From: Paludibacteraceae bacterium
GTDB taxonomy: Bacteria; Bacteroidota; Bacteroidia; Bacteroidales; Paludibacteraceae
DNA length: 64,000 nucleotides
Assembly: GCA_017471285.1 (NCBI GenBank)
Contig: JAFUUZ010000054.1
Coordinates: forward strand, 94,975-158,974
Direction of reading: 5' to 3'
Positions 9,662-18,736 of this stretch are shown one piece after another. The notes beneath the pieces are model-generated. The model was not told the DNA's origin. It did no database searches and worked only from the letters and a program-made list of their open reading frames with translations. A program made the position numbers and the translations under genes. Each line of letters opens with the position of its first letter. Position 1 is the stretch's first letter.

Positions 9662-12600
9662 ATGAGGAAACTCCTCTTGACATATATCTCCTTGCTGCTT
9701 TGCGTTCTGGCTTGGGCGCAGAACGGTACATCGGTGGCTACCGATTTCCCGTACGAGTGCGGATTCGAGGAAAACGAGGACCTCTCGGCGTGGAACCTGA
9801 ATCCGAATACACCCACTGCGAAAGATAAGTGGATATTCGGCACTGCCGTGCATAGCGAGGGAAAGCGGTCGATGTATATATCCGCTTATGGGAATGACTG
9901 CAATTACGGCGGCAGTAAGAATGTTTCGGTTTCTTATCTGCGGTATAAATTCCCTACTGCCGCTAAAACCCAGAGTTATGAAGTCAGCTTTGACTGGAAG
10001 GGAGTGGGCGACTCCGCTACCTCCAAACTGTATGTGACGTATTGTCCTGAGAGTCGATTCCTGACTAGTCCTATAAATAACCCCTACCATATTGATACTG
10101 TTTTGTCCAATTCCTCCAATGGGCGTCTTTCCGGCGCAACAATTAATGTGTGTGAAGGGCTGGGCGATTCTGGCGAGAAATTTATTTGCGGCAGCGAGGC
10201 ATGGCAGAATATATCGTTCTCCCGTAAAGTGAGTGTCCGTAGCGATCTGTCTTCGGAGAACTTCGTTTTCGTCTTTATCTGGGTGAATGAGAACACGCAG
10301 GATTCACTCGGACGCACATCTATCGCTATTGATAATTTCCAGATCAATACGGCTTCTATCAGCAAACCGGCAAACCTGCAGGTGTACCCGCAATGCGAAG
10401 ATTCCTCGCTTCTGCTTACATGGGAGGCTACCGGAGCGACGGAGTTCGATCTGCAGTACCGCAAAGTAGGAGAGACAGAGTGGGGACACGGACGTACGGG
10501 TCTCACGGACGGCTCGGAGGGATTCTCGCAGGACGGCAGCCGTTACACCTATTCGCTCAAACCGATTCTGGAAGGCAGTTATGACATCCGTATCAGGAGT
10601 GCCTACTACGACGAGGTGGAGAATACGACAATGCATACCGGCTATGTCTATCAATCCATGATTCTTGTCTATTGTCCGGAAAACCACTGCGTCAACTATA
10701 TCAATCTGGATGCGCCGGGCGTGGTCTGCACTACCGGTTACTTCCCGGGGTACAATTCACCGGGCGACAATCCGTATATGACTGTCGGCAAGGTGGATTA
10801 CGGTCCCGATGCCGTGGAGAGCCGCCATACGCTGCATATCGATCCGGCAGAGGTGGATCCGCGAACCGACAGCCTTCTCCATACCGTCCCGAACGGCGCG
10901 CTGGCTTCGGTCCGCCTCGGTAACTGGAACTGGGGAGGAGAAGCGGAGTCGGTTACCTATACCATCCATGTCGATTCCTTCAGCCAGGGTATCCTCCTCG
11001 TACAGTATGCCGTTGTATTCGAGGACCCCGACCATGAGGACGAACCTACCTTCAATCTGGAGATACTGAAACCGGACGGTACGCCTTTCGAGGATAAATG
11101 CGGCCAGGAATCGTTCACATACAGCGATGCGGAGAATGACCCCGACCACTGGCATATTACGCGGAATGGCAATGTGGCGTGGAAAGACTGGACTACCGTC
11201 GGGGTGCCAATCATGGCTTATCACGGCCAGGATATCAAGGTACGCTTCACGACGATGGACTGCGGTTGGGGTGGACACTTCGGATATGCCTATTTCACGG
11301 TGGATTGCGCGAACGCGCATATCGAGACGGAGAACTGCGGTAGCGATGCGTATGTCTCCTGTGTGGCTCCGGAAGGATTTGATTATATGTGGTATAAAGA
11401 CGGCAATTATCTGGATACGGTAGGTACGGACAGGACCTTTATCGTGGAGGCTACCGGCGGTACATATACCTGCCGCGCTAGTTTCAAAGAACAGCCGGAT
11501 TGCTTCATCGAAATCAGTACGGTCTCGGACCCGCGGTTCCCCATACCGGAATATACCTATGAGCCGGTCTTCGGCGAATGCAGGAGCAAGCTGCAGTTCA
11601 ATAATACATCCCATGTGATGACGGTGAATCCCGACGGTACGGAGAAGCATTCGTCCGAGAAATGCAACGAGACCCGGTGGACTTTCCGCAGTCTGGTAAC
11701 GGGACGTTCGACGGTCACTACCAAATGGTCGCCGGAATATACCTGCCGGAATAACGGAGACACAGTAGAGGTAACCGCAACCTCGTATATCGGAGCGGAA
11801 AACACCTGCGACAGCACGCGCGTCGATACGATCATTACGCCGAATATCATCCCTGAGCCTACGGAGTTCCATTATACGAGTTGCTCGGAGGAACCTGTCC
11901 GGTTCAATGACCAGTGGTTTGATCAGGATACGATGTATGTCGGCCATTTTACCACATACGCGGGCTGCGACTCGGTTTCTACACTCTTCCTCAAGGTCTA
12001 TCCGAAGCCTCAGGACCAGTACCGGCATGACTCGATCTGTTCCGACCAGTCGCTGACGATAGCCGGAGTCAAATACACCCGGCCGCTCGATAACTACCAG
12101 ATCATGCTCAAGAACGAGAACGGCTGCGACAGCGCTGTCTATCTGACGCTGACGGTCAACGAGCGTCTCAAGGCGACGATCGACTCTGTACCGTACTCCT
12201 GTCTGGACGAGGGACAGATGTATATATGGATGGATATTACCGCCGGTGTATATGACAGTCTGGTCATCCGTTTCAATACGCCGCTCCTGCGGGATACCGT
12301 GATCTATGAGCAGGTGACGGGCATCGCGATTCCTTTTTCGGAGGATGTCCTGCCGGGCCATTATGCCGCTACCCTGACCTTCCACCAGTTCTGCTGCGGT
12401 ATCTATACCCAGACGAGAGGCTTCGATATACGTTACCCGAGCGCTATCGTGGAGCAGAAATGGAACGACGTACTGACGCTGCTCAGCCCCAAATACAACG
12501 GAGGATACGATTTCCTCTCCTTCCAATGGTATAAGAACGGCATGCCGATCTTCGGAGAGAACCATTCGTATCTCTACCAGCAGCTTGATTTCGACGCGGA

Positions 12601-12901
12601 GTATTACGTGGAACTCATGCGTCGGGACAGCGTGATAATGACTACCTGTCCGATCCGGCCTGTTTACCACGAGCAGCAGACGCCTTATCCAACGATCGTC
12701 CAGGCGGGGCAGCACATGCCGATGTATATGGATCATCCGGTTACGATATGGTATTATACCATCTCCGGACAGCTCTATTCCACGTTCGCCCTGCCGCAAG
12801 GCTATACCTCCCTCCCCACACCGGGACAGCCGGGCGCCTTTGTTATCAAATCCGTAAACTCCGAGGGCGAGACACAGGCCCAAGTAATGATAGTACAATA
12901 A
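9662..12901 (+). CDS. Large secreted protein with cleaved-adhesin and Ig-like modules (paralog 1)
   Basis: 1079 residues from the ATG at 9662, chosen because a signal peptide follows at once (MRKLLLTYISLLLCVLAWAQ); a longer frame would overlap the OmpA gene. Domains: MAM/cleaved-adhesin jelly roll (about 25-225), Fn3 (about 234-330), a module starting CVNYINLD (about 343-555, with ASVRLGNW), Ig/PKD-like repeats of GCDS type (about 560-835), an Ig-like module with KWNDVL and FQWYKNGMPI (about 930-1010), and a C-terminal region resembling a type IX sorting domain (WYYTISGQLY). It shares the CVNYINLD and WNDVL modules with the next gene, so the two look like a tandem duplication that has diverged. 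It lies in the operon that starts at 6414. Presumably a secreted surface adhesin or structural protein; no catalytic motif was seen. Confidence 0.82.
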   Translation: MRKLLLTYISLLLCVLAWAQNGTSVATDFPYECGFEENEDLSAWNLNPNTPTAKDKWIFGTAVHSEGKRSMYISAYGNDCNYGGSKNVSVSYLRYKFPTAAKTQSYEVSFDWKGVGDSATSKLYVTYCPESRFLTSPINNPYHIDTVLSNSSNGRLSGATINVCEGLGDSGEKFICGSEAWQNISFSRKVSVRSDLSSENFVFVFIWVNENTQDSLGRTSIAIDNFQINTASISKPANLQVYPQCEDSSLLLTWEATGATEFDLQYRKVGETEWGHGRTGLTDGSEGFSQDGSRYTYSLKPILEGSYDIRIRSAYYDEVENTTMHTGYVYQSMILVYCPENHCVNYINLDAPGVVCTTGYFPGYNSPGDNPYMTVGKVDYGPDAVESRHTLHIDPAEVDPRTDSLLHTVPNGALASVRLGNWNWGGEAESVTYTIHVDSFSQGILLVQYAVVFEDPDHEDEPTFNLEILKPDGTPFEDKCGQESFTYSDAENDPDHWHITRNGNVAWKDWTTVGVPIMAYHGQDIKVRFTTMDCGWGGHFGYAYFTVDCANAHIETENCGSDAYVSCVAPEGFDYMWYKDGNYLDTVGTDRTFIVEATGGTYTCRASFKEQPDCFIEISTVSDPRFPIPEYTYEPVFGECRSKLQFNNTSHVMTVNPDGTEKHSSEKCNETRWTFRSLVTGRSTVTTKWSPEYTCRNNGDTVEVTATSYIGAENTCDSTRVDTIITPNIIPEPTEFHYTSCSEEPVRFNDQWFDQDTMYVGHFTTYAGCDSVSTLFLKVYPKPQDQYRHDSICSDQSLTIAGVKYTRPLDNYQIMLKNENGCDSAVYLTLTVNERLKATIDSVPYSCLDEGQMYIWMDITAGVYDSLVIRFNTPLLRDTVIYEQVTGIAIPFSEDVLPGHYAATLTFHQFCCGIYTQTRGFDIRYPSAIVEQKWNDVLTLLSPKYNGGYDFLSFQWYKNGMPIFGENHSYLYQQLDFDAEYYVELMRRDSVIMTTCPIRPVYHEQQTPYPTIVQAGQHMPMYMDHPVTIWYYTISGQLYSTFALPQGYTSLPTPGQPGAFVIKSVNSEGETQAQVMIVQ

Positions 12902-12912
12902 ATTCAATCCTA

Positions 12913-15900
12913 ATGCGTATGAAGAGATTGGTTCAAATAATACTGGTGGCAGCGCTGGCAATGGCTGCTCCTGTACAAGCAGTAACGAAGTACACCTGTG
13001 ATTTTGAGTCGCAGGCTTCGCGTGACCGGTGGGTGCTGAACCCCGGAACAAACTACACGCTCAATAACCTGAAGAACAAATGGTATATCGGTGAGCCGGG
13101 GAATAACGACCGCAATGGTAGCTACGGTCTGTTTGTATCCGACGATAACGGCGCCTCGGCGCATTACACCAATGCCGGATGCTGGGTCTATGCTTATGAC
13201 ACGGTTTCTCTGGATCCATTGGCGGGAAACTATACCATTTATTTCGACTATTGCGTGATGGCGAATGTGGCGAGCAAGTTCGACGGACTGTATCTGCTCT
13301 GGGTTCCGGAGTCCGTCTCGCTCATGTCTATACCCACCTCTGACGGTAATATCCCGGATGAGTGCAAGCCTTATGTTATTCCGTTGCAACCCAATGCGAA
13401 CATGAATTACCTCAATGGTACTGCTACATGGAAGCAATGTGTAGCCCGCATACCGGGTTCCCAATGCGACGGTACCCCCCACCGTTTGGTCTTCGTTTGG
13501 ACGAACGGTTCCTTCCTGACGCAACAGCCGGGCGCCAAGGTGGATAATATCGTCATTACGGATGTGCCTCCTTGCGACGCGCCTACTAGCGTAGTCATTA
13601 CTCCGAACGGCACCACCGTCTCGGTCGAGTGGACTGGTACGGCGGATACATATGAGGTCAGCGCATATTCATACGACGGGCTGGCATGGGCAGGACCGAA
13701 GATCGTAACGGGCAACCAGACGAATTTCTCGAACCTGGCGATAGGGCAGACGGATTTTATCGTACGCGCTGTATGCGATGAGTATTCCTATAGTCTCAAG
13801 ACGATAGAATCCAAACTGATCTATTACCCCGACCAGCTTTGCGTGGACTATCTGAATCTCGACAACGCCGTTTGCTATATCTCTAATCCGGATAATTTCC
13901 CTTCCAACACGGATACCTATAATGATTTTATCCGGGTGCCTGCCGTTGACCGCGGAGCGTCAAGCATAGACAGCCGCCATGTGGTGCATTTCGACCGCAC
14001 GGAGACGGAGCCTCGTACAGGAGGGCTGGCGAAGACCATCCCCGACGGCGAACTGGCTTCCGTCCGGCTGGGTAACTGGGGCGTAGATGACGGCGGTGCG
14101 CGGATTGAGTTCTCCTTCCCCGTGGATACGATCAAATATCCGGTGCTGCTGCTCAAGTATATGCCTGTTCTGGAGGCGCCGACTCATCCTGACTACGAGA
14201 ACCCGCGTTTCATACTGGATATTCTGATCGGAGGTACATCTATCGGCAGGTGCGGTATGGCGGATTTCAATGCCAATAATGTGAAAGATGAGGCTGCATC
14301 CACCTATGATGATTTTGTTCTTACCCAGGCGGCTATTGCCCAAGGATGGCATAAAACCTCCAGCAAGGTAGCGCAGACCCATGACGACGTCATCTGGAAG
14401 GAATGGACCACCGTAGGTGTGAACCTCAAGAAACCGGAATATGCCGGTAAGATGCTTACGGCGCGCCTGACGACGTATGACTGTCCGTACCATTACCACG
14501 GAGGATATGCTTATTTCACCCTCGGCTGCTCCGACGGAAAGCTGAAAGGCATGAAGTGCGGCGAGATCAACCCGGAGTTCACGGCGCCGGACGGATTCGA
14601 GTACCGATGGGCGTATGCGTATAACGAGAAATACCGCCGTGCGAACGGCTCTCTGCCCGAGCAGTATGTCTTGGGACGCGGCCAGAATTTCAACGCCGGT
14701 TACCAGGATGACAGCCTCTACGTCGTGGATTGTATGTTCGTTCAGGACAGTACCTGTTTCTTCTCGCTATATGCATCTACGCTGGCTACAAACCCGGTCT
14801 CGGTGATCAAGAAGCCGCAAGTCCTTCGTCATTGCACCGGCGGGGTCTATAAGGTCAAACTGGATGCCTCGGATTCATGGGTGCAGGAGATAGACCACGT
14901 CACCCATGATACGCTGAGGAACAAGAATTATCATATCGAGTCATACGAATGGAATATCGAGGGTCTGCCTTACGGATGGTCGGATGAGGCGACTCCTACG
15001 TTCGATCTGCCGGCAGCAGGAGGCGTCTTCCCCATCTCGCTGCGTACCACATGCGGTACATGCGAGTCGATTGTTTACGACACCCTGCGCCTCGAACCTC
15101 TCGGACCTACCCATGAGACGCAGTCTATCGTCCTCTGCGACGAGGACCGCAAGGCGGGATATGTATGGGCGGAGAATACAAAAGTCGGAAGAGACACCAC
15201 GTACCGCACCTATGGTCTTGTGGATTCGGTTACCCTCTATAGTGAGGTGACCACCTGCGACAGTATCATCTATCTGGAGCTGAAAGAGCCGGTGCGTAAC
15301 TACCACGACACGATGCTGCTGCCGGAGAGCCTGCCGTTCACCTATATGGGACGCACCTACGGCAAGGACACCAAGACGATGGTGGATACCATCCCGATGC
15401 AGACCAACTGCGCTATTACCTATGTCCTGAATCTGGAGATCTACGAGTCGCTGATTGCTTCGATGCCTAATGCCGCTTACCAGCTCTGCGAGGGGGATCC
15501 TACGCTCACGCTCGTCTATGATATAGCCCGCGGACGAAGCCTGCGTTACAGCTATACTTTTGATAACCCGGCTCTCCCGTCCGAAGGTCCTGTTCATGGC
15601 CAGCAGCCGAAGGGACAGTATCAGATAGATATACCTGTCGATGCATCGCTGCGGCCGGATGTCTATACCGGTTCGTTGCTGCTCGTGGATTCGATGCCGG
15701 AGTTCAACGTGACGATTCCGTTCACGGTGTCGCTCCGCTATGCGTCGGATGTGATCACCCAGCGGTGGAATGATGTCCTGGCGATCCGCAATGCCGATTA
15801 TAACGGAGGCTATCAGTTTGATTCCGTACAATGGTATATCAACGGCATGCCTATCGAGGGAGCTACTGACTTCGTCTATTACACCGGCGGCAACGGCGTA

Positions 15901-16212
15901 CAACTGCGCTTCGGCGAGGAGTACCAGGCGCTGCTGATGAGGCGGGACGACGGTGTCAAGCAGTTCACCTGTCCGTTTATTCCGGCGGCTGTAGCAGCCG
16001 AAGTGAAGGATATGCCTTCGCTCGTGCCGCCGTCCGCTCCTCTGCAGATGAGGGGTAAGGGTACGGCGTACTGGTACGACATGCTCGGCAACCGTCATGG
16101 CGCACAGACGTATGACAACTCGGAGATCCGCACGCCTGCTGCCCAGGGATGCTATCTCTTGATACTGAATGAGGAGGACGCGCGTGCCGCGCATAGAATA
16201 TTAGTGAAATAG
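12913..16212 (+). CDS. Large secreted protein with cleaved-adhesin and Ig-like modules (paralog 2)
   Basis: 1099 residues. Start at ATG 12913 (or 12919) because the signal peptide MRMKRLVQIILVAALAMAAPVQA follows directly; the longer open frame runs into the previous gene. Order of parts: jelly roll (about 25-215, starting YTCDFESQ), Fn3-like (about 222-300), the CVDYLNLD module (about 310-545, with ASVRLGNW and WKEWTTVGV, both matched in the previous gene), Ig/PKD-like segments, the RWNDVL / VQWYINGMPI module (about 945-1030) and a C-terminal tail (YWYDMLGNRHG then GCYLLIL and ILVK) that fits a type IX type-A sorting domain. The start is 11 nt after the previous stop, so the genes are co-transcribed. 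The convergent neighbour ends 33 bp away, with a hairpin element between. Confidence 0.82.
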   Translation: MRMKRLVQIILVAALAMAAPVQAVTKYTCDFESQASRDRWVLNPGTNYTLNNLKNKWYIGEPGNNDRNGSYGLFVSDDNGASAHYTNAGCWVYAYDTVSLDPLAGNYTIYFDYCVMANVASKFDGLYLLWVPESVSLMSIPTSDGNIPDECKPYVIPLQPNANMNYLNGTATWKQCVARIPGSQCDGTPHRLVFVWTNGSFLTQQPGAKVDNIVITDVPPCDAPTSVVITPNGTTVSVEWTGTADTYEVSAYSYDGLAWAGPKIVTGNQTNFSNLAIGQTDFIVRAVCDEYSYSLKTIESKLIYYPDQLCVDYLNLDNAVCYISNPDNFPSNTDTYNDFIRVPAVDRGASSIDSRHVVHFDRTETEPRTGGLAKTIPDGELASVRLGNWGVDDGGARIEFSFPVDTIKYPVLLLKYMPVLEAPTHPDYENPRFILDILIGGTSIGRCGMADFNANNVKDEAASTYDDFVLTQAAIAQGWHKTSSKVAQTHDDVIWKEWTTVGVNLKKPEYAGKMLTARLTTYDCPYHYHGGYAYFTLGCSDGKLKGMKCGEINPEFTAPDGFEYRWAYAYNEKYRRANGSLPEQYVLGRGQNFNAGYQDDSLYVVDCMFVQDSTCFFSLYASTLATNPVSVIKKPQVLRHCTGGVYKVKLDASDSWVQEIDHVTHDTLRNKNYHIESYEWNIEGLPYGWSDEATPTFDLPAAGGVFPISLRTTCGTCESIVYDTLRLEPLGPTHETQSIVLCDEDRKAGYVWAENTKVGRDTTYRTYGLVDSVTLYSEVTTCDSIIYLELKEPVRNYHDTMLLPESLPFTYMGRTYGKDTKTMVDTIPMQTNCAITYVLNLEIYESLIASMPNAAYQLCEGDPTLTLVYDIARGRSLRYSYTFDNPALPSEGPVHGQQPKGQYQIDIPVDASLRPDVYTGSLLLVDSMPEFNVTIPFTVSLRYASDVITQRWNDVLAIRNADYNGGYQFDSVQWYINGMPIEGATDFVYYTGGNGVQLRFGEEYQALLMRRDDGVKQFTCPFIPAAVAAEVKDMPSLVPPSAPLQMRGKGTAYWYDMLGNRHGAQTYDNSEIRTPAAQGCYLLILNEEDARAAHRILVK

Positions 16213-16245
16213 TCTCCTCCCCTCCATGGGGAGGTCGGGTGAGGC
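16213..16245. repeat. Hairpin plus GTCGGGTGAGG element (copy A)
   Basis: The palindrome CCTCCCC...GGGGAGG is followed by TCGGGTGAGG. It fills the gap between two convergent genes. A second copy with a different stem and the same tail (TCGGGGTGAGG) is at 17612-17641, inside the coding region of the minus-strand gene. A related element interrupts pepD at 53682-53716. Confidence 0.75.
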
Positions 16246-17706
16246 TTAGTCCTTCGGACTCCAGAAGAAGTCGGTTAGCCATCTCGGCAGCCGGCTTTTT
16301 TTCGGTCCATCATTAGGCGACGCAGTCGCATCATTAAGCTGCGTAGCAGCATCATTGGCAAGCTTGCTTGCATCATTCCCATATAGCGCCCTCTGCAGCC
16401 GGTCTTTGCCCGCGCCGAAACGGACACCTACTGCTGCCTGTACTTTCCAGTTCCAGTTGCTGAGTTTGATATAGTTGTCGTTAGCAGTCCAGCCGGAGCG
16501 GAAGCGTATGTTCTCCGCTGTTGCCCAGGCATTCAGATGCACCCATTTGTTGATCTCCCAGCTCACTGCTGCGCGCATGTTACCCGTCACATGCACCGGA
16601 TAAGACGGATTGAGATTGTACATCGGGTCGTCCGGCAGACCTTCCGCTATGCTGTCCGGCAGATAGAAAGACGCTAAATTGACCGTGTAGGTCACTAACA
16701 TAGCGGCTGCGGAGGCGTGCAAGACTACTTTGCCTTTGTTGGGGGTATAGTTGATGCCGTAGCCTATACCTACTGCTATCTGACGCGTACGGATGGCGGT
16801 CAGGTTGGACATCAGCAGCGGTAGCAGAGGCACGTTGTTGTCTGTGTATCGCAGTGTGTCTTTCAACTGCACCTGACTGGATGTATATGCCAGATGAAGC
16901 AGAAACGAACCCGCTGTCTGTTTCTGTATATACGATTGTTTGACGGCTGCCTGGTGGGAGTAATGACGCGCGTTCAGCGCATACCATATGTTCAGGCTCG
17001 CATTGGTGATGGTAACCTTATCTTTGCCGAAATCCCAACTCTGCTGGTCGCCAAATTGCAAGTTCGTGTGGATATTGGTGCTGGTATGGATACCGAAATC
17101 GATGCCGATGAACTTGCTCCCGAACGAGAAAGAGAGACGTTGTGCGTAGGCATGGATAGCGTCCCAACTGTAGCCGAAACCGAACCCGCGGTAGCCGGCG
17201 TAGAAACCCAGATCGACGGAAGGAGTCGTCTTGTTCAGCAGCGTAACGGTCTGAACGCTATTGTCCAGCGCCTCGGAGAAGGATGTCAGGTTGGAGTTGA
17301 CGCCAATCATGCCGTTGGTGTAGGCTATCCGCCAGCTGTGTTCCGGCAGACCGATATACGAAGTGTCTATCCCCCGCTGGAGATACCGGTCCACCCAGTT
17401 GCCGGTGCGGTAGAAGAACAGCAGCGCCTTGTTCGGCTTCTTCTCCGGCTTGGCAGGCTTGTCCGTTTCTAGTTTACCTAGTGTATCTAGTTTACCTAGT
17501 GTGTATAGTGTATCTGGTTCGCCCGGTGTTTCCTGTTTTGCCGGTGTATCCGGCTTAGCCGGCTGTCCAAGTGTATCCGGTATGTCCGGTGTAGCCGGGG
17601 CAAGCTGTTCCCCCTCTCCTGAGGAGAGGGTCGGGGTGAGGTTATTCCCTAACGCCCAAACGCTTACCGCCGCCAGTAATGCTACTATGAAGTATAACCG
17701 TTTCAT
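16246..17706 (-). CDS. Outer-membrane barrel protein, DUF4421-like
   Basis: 486 residues. The signal peptide (MKRLYFIVALLAAVSVWA) is followed by a Pro/Asp/Thr-rich linker (about 22-95) that is largely made of repeat DNA: a hairpin element encodes NLTPTLSSGEGEQL, and CTAG-rich repeats encode DTLGKLDTLGKLE. A barrel follows (about 105-430) with WVDRYLQRGIDTSYIGLPEHSWRI, GYRGFGFGYSW and the closing WNWKVQAAVGVRFG, which resembles the DUF4421 family from memory. The last 45 residues contain an NDA repeat encoded by a 21-bp palindrome array (16308-16377). The promoter is at 17869-17899, about 155 nt upstream, behind another repeat element. Function unknown; the envelope location is well supported, the family name less so. 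Confidence 0.7.
   Translation of the reverse strand: MKRLYFIVALLAAVSVWALGNNLTPTLSSGEGEQLAPATPDIPDTLGQPAKPDTPAKQETPGEPDTLYTLGKLDTLGKLETDKPAKPEKKPNKALLFFYRTGNWVDRYLQRGIDTSYIGLPEHSWRIAYTNGMIGVNSNLTSFSEALDNSVQTVTLLNKTTPSVDLGFYAGYRGFGFGYSWDAIHAYAQRLSFSFGSKFIGIDFGIHTSTNIHTNLQFGDQQSWDFGKDKVTITNASLNIWYALNARHYSHQAAVKQSYIQKQTAGSFLLHLAYTSSQVQLKDTLRYTDNNVPLLPLLMSNLTAIRTRQIAVGIGYGINYTPNKGKVVLHASAAAMLVTYTVNLASFYLPDSIAEGLPDDPMYNLNPSYPVHVTGNMRAAVSWEINKWVHLNAWATAENIRFRSGWTANDNYIKLSNWNWKVQAAVGVRFGAGKDRLQRALYGNDASKLANDAATQLNDATASPNDGPKKSRLPRWLTDFFWSPKD
16308..16377. repeat. Array of CATCATT words and mini-hairpins, exact 21-bp period
   Basis: CATCATT occurs at 16308, 16329, 16350 and 16371. Between the copies lie three different palindromes: GCGAC-GCA-GTCGC, GCTGC-GTA-GCAGC and GCAAGC-TT-GCTTGC. 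The 21-bp step keeps the reading frame of the host gene. Confidence 0.9.
17469..17530. repeat. CTAG short tandem repeat inside coding sequence
   Basis: TAGTTTACC and TAGTGTATC units alternate with a 9-bp period and encode DTLGKLDTLGKLE in the linker of the DUF4421-like protein. The same type continues at 17718-17746, outside the gene. Confidence 0.8.
17612..17641. repeat. Hairpin plus GTCGGGGTGAGG element (copy B), in frame
   Basis: CCCTCTCC-TGA-GGAGAGGG followed by TCGGGGTGAGG. It lies in frame just after the signal-peptide codons of the minus-strand barrel gene. Confidence 0.8.
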
Positions 17707-17745
17707 GTTTGTCCGGATTCTCTAGTTAGTCTAGTTTATCTATTT

Positions 17746-17852
17746 GGGGCCCCCGGAGTAAACCAAGCCCTCTGGGCTGTTTGCTATGGGGAGAGCGGAG
17801 GCAGGAGTTGCCTTGTCAATTTAGCGGAGCGGTATTGACCGCCGCAATCTCC
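17746..17852. repeat. GGGGCCCCCGG-type palindromic element (copy 1)
   Basis: Starts ATTTGGGGCCCCCGG, contains AGCCC-TCT-GGGCT, then TGGGGAGAGCGG, and ends with a TAGCGGAGCGG...GACCGCCGC palindrome. It sits in the untranslated leader of the minus-strand gene. Copy 2 at 42058-42175 has the same position relative to potA. Confidence 0.7.
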
Positions 17853-17868
17853 TTGCCGAACGCGAGTG

Positions 17869-17899
17869 CAAAATTACTACTTTTTTCGCAAATACGCAA
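17869..17899 (-). promoter_or_regulatory. Bacteroidetes promoter, minus strand
   Basis: Reading the minus strand, TTG (17899-17897) is 20 bp from TAATTTTG (17876-17869). It drives the gene that starts at 17706. Confidence 0.82.
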
Positions 17900-17929
17900 A
17901 TTATTTTGCACGCAAGCATGATTTGTCCG

Positions 17930-18130
17930 GTCGATAACCACTCACCACCGACTCGGCAACGCGACCATCACGGGATCACCCTAGGACGACGTCGGCCTCA
18001 CGTCTGCCCCACGCCGGCATAATATCTGCTGAATAACATAATTATGGCTGTTTTGCAAACTGAATATAGCAGAAATGGCGAAAATTCGTCAAAAAGTGTT
18101 GATTTTTACACACACGTGTCGTAGAAATGT
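17930..18130. other. Spacer with a GC-rich block and no visible gene
   Basis: Bases about 17935-18020 are much richer in G and C than both flanks, with no long frame and no tRNA or rRNA signature on either strand. Bases 18021-18130 are AT-rich. I see no further structure. Confidence 0.5.
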
Positions 18131-18132
18131 TG

Positions 18133-18140
18133 TAATTTTG
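18133..18140 (+). promoter_or_regulatory. Possible second promoter box
   Basis: TAATTTTG followed by CACCC matches the -7 box, but there is no TTG at the expected distance. A 6-bp hairpin (18212-18229, AGCCCT / AGGGCT) follows. If used, it would give a leader or small RNA of about 200 nt ahead of the toxin gene. Confidence 0.35.
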
Positions 18141-18312
18141 CACCCAGTTTTATATTTATATAAATAGAAAAGCCCACAAGTCCATTTATTATTAGGAAAT
18201 ACACAATATATAGCCCTTGTCTCAGGGCTCAAAAACCGAGGCAAACGATCTTTGACATATTGTACTTCTATTGAGAAAATGCATTTTTTTCAACGAAAAA
18301 GTGGAGAAAAGC

Positions 18313-18343
18313 TTGCGTATGTGAAAAATTTGTTGTAATTTTG
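18313..18343 (+). promoter_or_regulatory. Bacteroidetes promoter for the toxin-antitoxin pair
   Basis: TTG (18313-18315), 20 bp, then TAATTTTG (18336-18343). The start codon at 18371 is about 20 nt past the predicted transcription start. Confidence 0.85.
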
Positions 18344-18370
18344 CAGCAGATTTCAAAAGAAAGCAAGTTT

Positions 18371-18736
18371 ATGATAGCCACATTAGCTGAAATACAGAAG
18401 TTCTTAAACGATTTTCACCAGAAAGTAGAGGTGTTCGACATCTTCTTTATGGATGACCGAGAGAAGAACTTAAGTGCCATTGACGATTTGGGCATTATCC
18501 GTGGTGTGCGTAAGGAGGTAATTAAATCACTTACTGTGGATGATTATTCCGAAGGACCCATTAAGAACATTCTCAATGCTTGGGGCGACTTATGGGTATT
18601 CGGGAAAGATGTGGAAGGCAAGGAAGTGTATATCAAAATCAGTTACGGTATGCCTAACCGTCGAGCCATCTGTATCTCATTCCATTTGGCTGAATATCCA
18701 ATGAATTATCCGTATAAGAAAGGAGGTAAATCATGA
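18371..18736 (+). CDS. MqsR-like toxin
   Basis: 121 residues from ATG 18371; a longer frame from TTG 18341 would begin inside the promoter box, so I reject it. The second half follows the MqsR fold order: LGIIRGVRKEVIKSLTVDDY, then LWVFGKDVEGKEVYIKISYG, then AICISFHLAE, matching helix and beta strands of MqsR/YgiU ribosome-dependent mRNA interferases. At 121 residues it is somewhat longer than E. coli MqsR (98), with an extra N-terminal helix and a YPYKKGGKS tail. Its stop overlaps the next start (ATGA), and that gene encodes an MqsA-like antitoxin; this order and coupling support the assignment. The island is more AT-rich than its flanks, which suggests acquisition. Family-level call from remembered motifs. 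Confidence 0.65.
   Translation: MIATLAEIQKFLNDFHQKVEVFDIFFMDDREKNLSAIDDLGIIRGVRKEVIKSLTVDDYSEGPIKNILNAWGDLWVFGKDVEGKEVYIKISYGMPNRRAICISFHLAEYPMNYPYKKGGKS

Noticed and set aside
16308-16377. CRISPR array
   Set aside because: The repeat word is only 7 bp, spacers are 14-nt palindromes, and no cas gene is nearby.
17935-18020. tRNA or other stable RNA gene
   Set aside because: I checked both strands for a T-loop motif and cloverleaf stems and found none.
18341-18370. Longer N-terminus of the toxin from TTG 18341
   Set aside because: The TTG is part of the TAATTTTG promoter box, upstream of the expected transcription start.
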